Shown in pieces: positions 58,472 to 64,000 of a stretch of DNA of 64,000 bases. Positions within the stretch are counted from its first letter, which is position 1. The number at the start of each line of letters is the position of its first letter. The DNA is from Streptomonospora nanhaiensis (GTDB lineage Bacteria; Actinomycetota; Actinomycetes; Streptosporangiales; Streptosporangiaceae): NCBI RefSeq assembly GCF_026642255.1, contig NZ_CP113264.1, positions 2,914,001 through 2,978,000 on the forward strand, read 5' to 3'. Position numbers and translations under genes: made by a program. Below the pieces are notes generated by a model. That model was not told the DNA's origin, made no database searches, and saw only the letters and a program-made list of their open reading frames with translations.

Positions 58472-59733
58472 GACGCCGCACCGACCCGGGGGAGGGGCCC
58501 TCCCGCCGCGGCCTCCTGGCCGCCACGGGCGCGGCCGGGCTCGCCGGCCTGGCCGCGGGCGCGGGCGCCGGGCACGCCTTCGCCGACCGCCGGGCCGGGG
58601 AGGAGAACGCCCAAGCGCTCGCCCCCTCCCGTTCCAGGGCCGGGGACCGCGACGGCCTGCCCCCGGCCCTCCTGTCGCCCACGCCGTCCCAGGTCCGACT
58701 GGTCGCGCTGGACCTGCGGGCGGAGCCGGGGGAGCGGGCGCGCGAGGCCGCGCGCCGGGTGCTCCGGACCTGGGGCCGGGAGATCGGCGCCCTCCACGGG
58801 CACGGCCTCGACGCCCGCGTCGAGGGCGCCCCGACCCGGGGGCTGTTCCCGGCGTCGCTGGGCGTCACCGTCGGCCTGGGCGCCTCCCTGCTCGACCGGA
58901 TCGGGGCGCAGGACCGGATCCCCCCGCACATGGAGGACGTCCCGGCCTTCGCGTCCGACCGCCTGGAGCCCGGCTGGTGCGGCGGGGACCTGCTGCTCCA
59001 CGCGGGGGCGGAGGACCCCGTCGTCCTCTCCTCCGCGGTCGGGCACCTGGTCGGCGCCGTCGCCGCCGACGCGCGGCCGCGGTGGTCCCTGCCCGGGTTC
59101 CAGCGCTCGGCCGCCGCGGCCGAGGACCCGGGCGCCACGCCGCGCAACCTGATGGGCCAGATCGACGGGACCGTCAACCCGCACGCCTCCGACCCGGTGT
59201 TCGGACCCCAGGTCCTCGCCGCGCACCCCGAGCCCGCCCTGGCGTGGATGGACGGCGGAACCTACCTCGTCGTCCGCCGCATCCGCATGCTCCTCGACGA
59301 CTGGTACTCCCTCGACCCCGGGGACCGGGAGGCCGTCATCGGCCGCCGCCTCTCCACCGGGGCGCCGCTGGGGGGCGGCGCCGAGGACGACCTCCCCGAC
59401 CTGTCGGCCACGGGGGAGGACGGCACGCCGGTGATCGCGCCCGACGCCCACATCAGGCTCGCCGCCCCCGGCAACACCCTCGGCGCGCGGATGCTGCGCC
59501 GGGGCTTCAACTACGACCTGGGCTGGGACGCCGACGGCCTCCGGCAGGCGGGCCTGGTCTTCACCGCCTGGCAGGCGGACCCCAGGGCGGGCTTCACCCC
59601 GGTGCAGCGCGCCCTGGACGAGGGGGCCGACGCCCTCCACCGGTACGTCCGCCACGAGGGGAGCGCCCTGTTCGCCGTGCCGCCCGTGCGCGGGGGCGAA
59701 CCCTGGATCGCGCACGACCTCCTCCCCGGGTGA
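58468..59733 (+). CDS. Tat-exported dye-decolorizing peroxidase (DtpA/EfeB type)
   Basis: 421 residues; Tat motif SRRGLLAA (about 13-20) for folded export. DyP signature GQIDGT with Asp233, the proximal heme ligand His328 in PDAHIRL, and Arg344/Arg345 in MLRRGFNY are in place. Class A DyP enzymes oxidise dyes and phenols with H2O2; DtpA of Streptomyces lividans acts in the copper/GlxA pathway next to Sco and ECuC. GTG start inside the Sco stop. Confidence 0.95.
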   Translation: MRRRTDPGEGPSRRGLLAATGAAGLAGLAAGAGAGHAFADRRAGEENAQALAPSRSRAGDRDGLPPALLSPTPSQVRLVALDLRAEPGERAREAARRVLRTWGREIGALHGHGLDARVEGAPTRGLFPASLGVTVGLGASLLDRIGAQDRIPPHMEDVPAFASDRLEPGWCGGDLLLHAGAEDPVVLSSAVGHLVGAVAADARPRWSLPGFQRSAAAAEDPGATPRNLMGQIDGTVNPHASDPVFGPQVLAAHPEPALAWMDGGTYLVVRRIRMLLDDWYSLDPGDREAVIGRRLSTGAPLGGGAEDDLPDLSATGEDGTPVIAPDAHIRLAAPGNTLGARMLRRGFNYDLGWDADGLRQAGLVFTAWQADPRAGFTPVQRALDEGADALHRYVRHEGSALFAVPPVRGGEPWIAHDLLPG

Positions 59734-59844
59734 GGGCGCGCACACCGGGAACCGCGAGGGCTCCGTGAACGACCCCGGGGACGGGGCCGCGCTCCCACCC
59801 GCACCACCGCACCACCGCACGACCACGAGGAAACCGCGAGGACC

Positions 59845-60411
59845 ATGCCACTCCCACGACACGGGACCGTGCCGAAGCCACGGACCACCGCCGCCGCCGC
59901 CGCGCTGGCCGCCCTGCTCCTCGCCACGGCCTGCGGGACGCCGGACGCGCCCGCCGACCGGGCCGGGGCCGACCCGGACGCGGAGCCCCGCGGCCACGCC
60001 GCCGCCGGCGACCTGGAGGTCACCGGCGCGTGGGTGCCCGAACCCGCCAACCCGGAGATCGCCGTCCTGTACATGGAGGTCTCCAACGCCGCCGACGAGG
60101 ACACCGCCATCACCGGGGTCTCCACCGGGGCCTCGCCCGACGCCGACCTGTGCAGCACGGAGACCACCGGCTCCGGGGCCTCCCGCATGCGCGTCGTGGA
60201 GGAGATCCCCGTGGCGGCGGGGGGAGCCACCGAGCTGGTCGACGGCGGCTACCACATCATGGTCAACGACCTGCCCGAACCCCTGGAGGAGGGGGACGAG
60301 GTCGCCGTCACGCTGACCTTCGCCGAGGGGAGCGAACTGGAGGTCACCGCGCCCGTGCAGCCCATGGCGGCCGGCAGCGCACCCGTGACCGACCACGGAG
60401 GGCACCACTGA
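59845..60411 (+). CDS. PCuAC-type copper chaperone lipoprotein (ECuC-like) with Cys for His
   Basis: 188 residues; lipobox LLATAC (about Cys31), DUF461 domain. The standard Cu motif is H-x10-M-x21-H-x-M. Here M115 to H137 has exactly 21 residues between and HIM ends it, but the first His is replaced by Cys103 with one extra residue before M115. It would bind copper with Cys, Met, His and Met, a changed affinity. A His-rich tail (DHGGHH) is unusual. Follows DtpA in the Sco cluster. Confidence 0.9.
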   Translation: MPLPRHGTVPKPRTTAAAAALAALLLATACGTPDAPADRAGADPDAEPRGHAAAGDLEVTGAWVPEPANPEIAVLYMEVSNAADEDTAITGVSTGASPDADLCSTETTGSGASRMRVVEEIPVAAGGATELVDGGYHIMVNDLPEPLEEGDEVAVTLTFAEGSELEVTAPVQPMAAGSAPVTDHGGHH

Positions 60412-60414
60412 GCC

Positions 60415-60448
60415 CGCGGCCGTCCCCGCCCGGGCGGGGACGGCCGCG
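60415..60448. terminator. 34-bp perfect palindrome, bidirectional terminator
   Basis: CGCGGCCGTCCCCGCCC and its complement meet without mismatch. It is shared by the PCuAC gene and the convergent PepSY gene. Confidence 0.8.
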
Positions 60449-60457
60449 CGGGGCGCC

Positions 60458-61891
60458 TCACCGGGAGCGGGACCCCGCGACCGGCGCGTCCCCGGACCCG
60501 GGCGCCGCGGGAGGCGGCCCCGCCGTGCGGCGCTGGCGGCGGGCGCGCCACCCCAGCGCCGCGTCCACCGCGAGGAACACCGCGAGCGAGGCGCCGACCA
60601 GCGGAACGGCCCACCCGAGCCCCGCCAGGACGACGACCACCGCCGCCCGCCACGGCCACGTCAGGGCCCGGAAGGAGCCGCGCGGGTACGGGCGGCCCAC
60701 ACCCAGGGCCCGGCCCCGCGTCGGACGCCGCTGCCACCACATGCGGTACCCCCACGCCGCGACGACGACCACTCCCAGGGCGACGGCGGTCAGCACGAGC
60801 TGGTTGGGCACCCCGAACAGCACGCCCATGTGGGCGTCGATACCCCAGCGGCTCAGCTTGGCCATGAGCGGGTAGTCGGAGAAGCGGACGACGTCGACGA
60901 CCTCCCCGGTGTCCGCGGCGATCGCCGCGGAGTCCACGGAGGTGGGCCAGGACCGGTCGATCTGGGTCACTGTGTAGGGGGCGGCGGGGTCCTTCGGCAG
61001 GGAGATCTCGACCGGTCCGTCCAGACCGGCGTCCCGCGCGCCGGCGAGCACCGTGTCGATGCCGATGTCCACCCCCGGGGAGGCGTTCGGGACGTCGGCG
61101 GAGACGGAGGGGGTGGTCCAGGCCAGCCGCTCCCGGAGTTCGGTGATGTTCGCCCCCGCGTGCTGGGACCACGTCAGCCCCGTGGCGGACAGGAACAGCA
61201 GCCCCGCCAGCAGCCACGTCCCGGCCGCGCCGTGCACCGAGACCGACCGGGGACGGCCGGGAGCGGTGCCCGCGCCGGGGACGAGCAGGCGGCGCGCGCC
61301 CCCGCGGCGGCGCAGCGCGGTCGAGGCCCACAGGGCGGCCCCGCCCAGGGCGACCACCCACAGCCAGCTCGCGGCCAGCTCGCTGTACAGGCGGCCCGCG
61401 TCGCCCAGGTGCAGGTTGCGGTGCAGCATGTCGACCCAGGTCCGGGCGGGCAGCGCGCCGCTCGTGCCGTAGGTCTCCGTCACGCCGAGGACCTCGCCGC
61501 CGTAGGGGTCGACGAACACCGTCGTCCGGTGGCTCTCGGCCGACCCGGGCAGGTCGAAGAGCACCCGCGTGGAGTCCTCCTCGCCGGTGGCCGGACGCAC
61601 CGCGTCGACCTCGGCCCCGGACAGCTCCGCCCGGGCGGTGCGCACCTGCTCGTGCAGCGGCAGGGGCTCGCCCCCCGGCTCCACGTACAGCTGCTCCGCG
61701 TACACCGCCTGCTCGATCTGCGGCGTCCACACGTACAGGAGCCCCGTGGCGGCGGCGACCAGGACGAAGGGGGCGACGAACACCCCCGCGTAGAAGTGGA
61801 GCCGCAGGACCAGGGGGCGCAGCGCCGCCCAGGCGCCGCGGGGCCCCGGGCGGGCCCGGTCCGCTGCCGACTTGTCCGGTTGCCGTTCCAC
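60458..61891 (-). CDS. PepSY-associated membrane protein
   Basis: 477 residues with four membrane helices and two external PepSY regions. RPLVLRLHFYAGVFVAPFVL at the start, LHRNLHLG and late DAHMGVLFG carry the conserved His that may bind heme or metal; WTPQIEQAV follows the first helix. Members act in iron or copper uptake and reduction. It is convergent with the Sco-DyP-PCuAC operon. GTG at 61891 follows GAGGAG by nine bases. Confidence 0.88.
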   Translation of the reverse strand: MERQPDKSAADRARPGPRGAWAALRPLVLRLHFYAGVFVAPFVLVAAATGLLYVWTPQIEQAVYAEQLYVEPGGEPLPLHEQVRTARAELSGAEVDAVRPATGEEDSTRVLFDLPGSAESHRTTVFVDPYGGEVLGVTETYGTSGALPARTWVDMLHRNLHLGDAGRLYSELAASWLWVVALGGAALWASTALRRRGGARRLLVPGAGTAPGRPRSVSVHGAAGTWLLAGLLFLSATGLTWSQHAGANITELRERLAWTTPSVSADVPNASPGVDIGIDTVLAGARDAGLDGPVEISLPKDPAAPYTVTQIDRSWPTSVDSAAIAADTGEVVDVVRFSDYPLMAKLSRWGIDAHMGVLFGVPNQLVLTAVALGVVVVAAWGYRMWWQRRPTRGRALGVGRPYPRGSFRALTWPWRAAVVVVLAGLGWAVPLVGASLAVFLAVDAALGWRARRQRRTAGPPPAAPGSGDAPVAGSRSR

Positions 61892-61986
61892 GCGTCGGTT
61901 CTCCTCACAGCGGCGCACCGGGCCGGTGCCCGGTGGGAAGCGTCCTTCGCCCCTGTGGTCGTACGCGGGGGCCTCCGGGTTCCCGA

Positions 61987-62018
61987 CGGCGGGGCGCCCG
62001 TGCCCGGGCGCCCCGCCG
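61987..62018 (-). terminator. Terminator of the DUF6892-like gene
   Basis: A 14-bp GC stem with a four-base loop, 20 bases after the minus-strand stop at 62039. Confidence 0.7.
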
Positions 62019-62038
62019 GCCGCTGCGGGCCCGCCGGC

Positions 62039-62476
62039 TCAGTCGACCTCGATGCCCCTGGCGGTCAGGGCCTCCAGCATCTCCGGCCGCTCGTAGAAGA
62101 GGTCCTCGGCGCCCTGGAAGCGCCGGAGGTTCGGCACCAGGTCGAGGTCGTCCAGGGAGCGGACGTCGAACAGGTCGTCCTCGCCGTCCCAGACCGGCGC
62201 GCACTCCATGAACGCCTGGTTCCCGCCGTCGAACAGGACCGAGTCCACGGTGGCGAGCTGGTCCCCGCTGATCTCCAGCGCCTCGAAGTACGCGCGCGCC
62301 TCGTCCAGGACCTGGAACTCCTTGCCGACCGCGTAGGCGTAGTCGTAGGGGGCCTGGGTGATCCCGAGCCCCTGGAGGTGCTCGGAGAGGGCGAACCGGG
62401 GGGAGAGCGTCCCGTCGTCGTACATGAGCTTCTCGACGACGAGCAGTTTGAAGTTGAAGTCCTGGAAGGTCGGCAT
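62039..62476 (-). CDS. DUF6892-like protein, unknown function
   Basis: 145 residues; FQDFNFKLLVVEKLMYDDGT at the start and FEALEISGDQLATVDSVLFDGG in the middle are typical of a group found in Streptomyces polymorphic-toxin islands and annotated DUF6892; I rely on memory for that family name. TACCGT (minus, 62483-62488) six bases before the ATG suggests a leaderless mRNA. No partner toxin is seen next to it. Confidence 0.68.
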   Translation of the reverse strand: MPTFQDFNFKLLVVEKLMYDDGTLSPRFALSEHLQGLGITQAPYDYAYAVGKEFQVLDEARAYFEALEISGDQLATVDSVLFDGGNQAFMECAPVWDGEDDLFDVRSLDDLDLVPNLRRFQGAEDLFYERPEMLEALTARGIEVD

Positions 62477-62594
62477 GGTGCCACGGTAGCCAGGGGGTAC
62501 GACACCGTTCCGCGCCAGGTCCGGCCCTGCGGCCCGCCTCCCGCCGGGCGGGGCGCGGGCTGCGGCGGCCCCCGTCCCGCCCCCGGACACGACA

Positions 62595-62631
62595 CCGGCG
62601 CGGCGCCCCCCGGGGAGGGGCGCCGCGCCGG
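62595..62631 (-). terminator. Terminator of the ene-reductase gene
   Basis: A 15-bp GC stem (loop seven bases) just downstream of the minus-strand stop at 62650. Confidence 0.75.
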
Positions 62632-62649
62632 GCGGGTCCGGGGGCGCGG

Positions 62650-63756
62650 TCAGCGCCGACGGGCGACCGCGTACCCGTACTGGTCGGGCCAGCGCGAGGC
62701 CCCGCCCAGCTCCTCGGCCGCGCGGTGGGCCCAGTAGGGCTCGCGCAGGAGCTGCCGCCCCAGGAACACGGCGTCGGCGCGGCCCGAGGCCACGATCTCC
62801 TCCGCCTGGGCGGGCTCCAGGATCAGGCCGACCGCCGCGGTGGGCAGGCCGGTCTCCTGGCGCACCCGTTCGGCGAAGGGGACCTGGTAGTCGGGCGCGG
62901 CGGGGATGGAGGCGTCGTGGACCATGCCGCCGGTGGAAACGTCGAGCAGGTCCACGCCCCTGGCCTGGAGCTCCTTGGCGAGCCGCACCGTGTCCTCGGC
63001 GGTCCAGCCCTCCCGGGCGTCGTCGGCGTTCTCCGAGAGCCAGTCCGTGGCGGAGGTGCGGAAGAGCACCGGCAGGTGCTCGGGCCAGACGGCGCGTACG
63101 GCGTCGACCACCTCCAGCGGGAACCGCATGCGGTTCTCCAGGCTGCCGCCGTAGGCGTCGGTGCGGTGGTTGGCCGCGGGGGAGAGGAAGGAGTTGAGGA
63201 GGTAGCCGTGGGCTCCGTGCACCTCCACGACCTGGAACCCCGCGGCGAGGGAGCGCTCGGCGGCCGCGGCGAAGTCGCGCACGAGCTGCCCGATCTCCTC
63301 GACGGTCAGCGCGGTCGGCGCCGGGTGGTCGTGGAAGGGCTCGGCGCTCGGGCCGACCGTGGCCCATCCGCCGTCGGCGGGGGCGACGGGGCGGCTGCCG
63401 AGCCAGGGCTTGTCGACCGAGGCCTTGCGCCCGGCGTGCGCGAGCTGGATGGCGGCGACGGCGCCGTGGGAGCGGACGGCCGAGACCACCCGGGCGAGGC
63501 CCGCCTCCTGCCGGGCGTTCCACAGGCCCAGGTCCCACGGGCTGATCCGCCCGTCCGGGCGCACGGCGGTGGCCTCGACCATGACCATGCCGAGACCGCC
63601 CGCGGCCCGGTCGGCCAGGTGCGCCAGGTGGAAGTCGGTCGGCACCCCGGTGGCGGGACCCTCGGCCTCTGCTGAGTACATGCACATCGGAGACATCCAC
63701 GCGCGGTTGGGAATCTCCAGCGACCTCAGTACGAGGGGGGTGAACAACGTGCTCAC
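62650..63756 (-). CDS. YqjM-like ene-reductase (NADH:flavin oxidoreductase)
   Basis: 368 residues; NRAWMSPMCMYSA (17-29) holds the Cys that marks the thermophilic-like/YqjM class, and VEVHGAHGYLLNSFLSPAAN (about 173-192) carries His/His catalytic residues in place of the His/Asn of the enzyme at 33464. It reduces enones with NADPH. GTG start with GGAAGGA upstream. It is divergent from an ArsR-type regulator with three operators between. Confidence 0.92.
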   Translation of the reverse strand: MSTLFTPLVLRSLEIPNRAWMSPMCMYSAEAEGPATGVPTDFHLAHLADRAAGGLGMVMVEATAVRPDGRISPWDLGLWNARQEAGLARVVSAVRSHGAVAAIQLAHAGRKASVDKPWLGSRPVAPADGGWATVGPSAEPFHDHPAPTALTVEEIGQLVRDFAAAAERSLAAGFQVVEVHGAHGYLLNSFLSPAANHRTDAYGGSLENRMRFPLEVVDAVRAVWPEHLPVLFRTSATDWLSENADDAREGWTAEDTVRLAKELQARGVDLLDVSTGGMVHDASIPAAPDYQVPFAERVRQETGLPTAAVGLILEPAQAEEIVASGRADAVFLGRQLLREPYWAHRAAEELGGASRWPDQYGYAVARRR

Positions 63757-63835
63757 GGTTGGTCCTTCCCGTGGTGCGGGGTGGGACCCCGGCGGCGCCG
63801 GGGTCGGGAGCGGTCACGGGTTGACCGCCAACTCA

Positions 63836-63889
63836 TACGATAATCATCGTATTACGATGGTTGTCAAACTACGATGATTCTCGTACTTT
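63836..63889. promoter_or_regulatory. ArsR-type operators and promoter, TACGAT-N4-ATCGTA
   Basis: A perfect site TACGAT-AATC-ATCGTA lies at 63836-63851, a one-mismatch site TACGAT-GATT-CTCGTA at 63870-63885, and a lone TACGAT half at 63853-63858. For the rightward gene TTGTCA (63861-63866) and TACTTT (63884-63889) are 17 bases apart, with the second operator in the spacer. A TTGACA (revcomp of 63862-63867) on the minus strand would serve the ene-reductase. Confidence 0.72.
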
Positions 63890-63921
63890 GTGGGTGGTGT
63901 CTCAGTGAGGGAGGCGGTCCT

Positions 63922-64000
63922 GTGGCCGACACGGCAGGGACGAGAAGGCCGGGACGCCGGTTGGAGCACCCGCGCGCCGGGGAGATCCGGGTGGACGCGG
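63922..64000 (+). CDS. ArsR-type winged-helix regulator, N-terminal part only
   Basis: 26 codons to the window edge: a short basic start, then LEHPRAGEIRVDA. This matches the start of ArsR-family regulators in Streptomyces (LEHPxxxxIRLxxVLHALADPVR), but the helix-turn-helix lies outside, so the family is inferred. GTG start with GAGGGAGG about six bases upstream. Confidence 0.6.
   Translation, partial: MADTAGTRRPGRRLEHPRAGEIRVDA

Overview
The window is very GC-rich, uses many GTG and TTG starts, and has tightly overlapping GTGA/ATGA gene junctions and several starts that look leaderless. It carries BldC-like, WhiJ/AbaA-like, SapA-like and Sco/DtpA/ECuC-like genes and a guanidine-III riboswitch resembling the Thermobifida fusca one. 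This points to a filamentous actinobacterium, probably of the Nocardiopsaceae (Nocardiopsis or a relative). The genus is an inference. I found no rRNA, tRNA, CRISPR array or insertion sequence; the region reads as accessory chromosomal DNA made of many small regulator-plus-effector modules.

Layout. 1-1097: end of a siderophore ABC importer (permease, ATPase). 1220-2494: AI-2E family permease. 2684-5664: a developmental-type locus with a BldC-like protein, an anti-sigma-like ATPase, an XRE regulator and two DUF397 proteins, the second a duplicate with its own copy of the terminator. 5763-8224: XRE/MmyB-type regulator divergent from a 14-TM efflux pump. 8451-12037: small secreted protein, orphan kinase-fold protein, MerR/EthD-like divergent pair, DUF3558-like membrane protein. 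12257-15172: self-regulated TetR with an NAD(P)-dependent oxidoreductase, a nitroreductase and a VOC protein. 15454-20134: TetR-controlled detoxification operon (quinone reductase, FAD monooxygenase, MFS pump). 20853-24592: small membrane and secreted proteins, guanidine-III riboswitch with paired SMR exporters, TetR/oxidoreductase pair. 24705-29306: sugar-hydrolase-like beta-propeller, ABC exporter pair, MerR/NTF2 divergent pair, and a collapsed ABC transporter relic.

29577-33149: DUF4097 protein, serine hydrolase, tandem SapA-like proteins, pentapeptide protein. 33464-35089: ene-reductase and deazaflavin-type oxidoreductase. 35191-42249: a probable citrate module (GntR/FCD repressor, aconitase, TctCBA importer, Usp). 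42491-49192: a five-gene Dpp/Opp-type ABC importer divergent from an IclR regulator. 49955-51169: MFS transporter. 51370-56285: a glycoconjugate cluster (sugar epimerase, GT2, DUF2064, methyltransferase, GT-C-like membrane protein). 56336-61891: copper-handling cluster (membrane protein, ECF sigma factor, Sco, Tat-exported DyP peroxidase, PCuAC chaperone, PepSY protein). 62039-64000: DUF6892-like protein, YqjM-like ene-reductase and a divergent ArsR-type regulator cut by the window edge.

The recurring design is a one-component regulator with operators visible in the promoter (TetR, MerR, GntR, IclR, ArsR) next to the enzyme or transporter it should control. The two regions most likely to hold undescribed biology are the BldC/WhiJ-type locus at 2.7-5.7 kb and the glycan cluster abutting the copper/DyP cluster at 51-62 kb.
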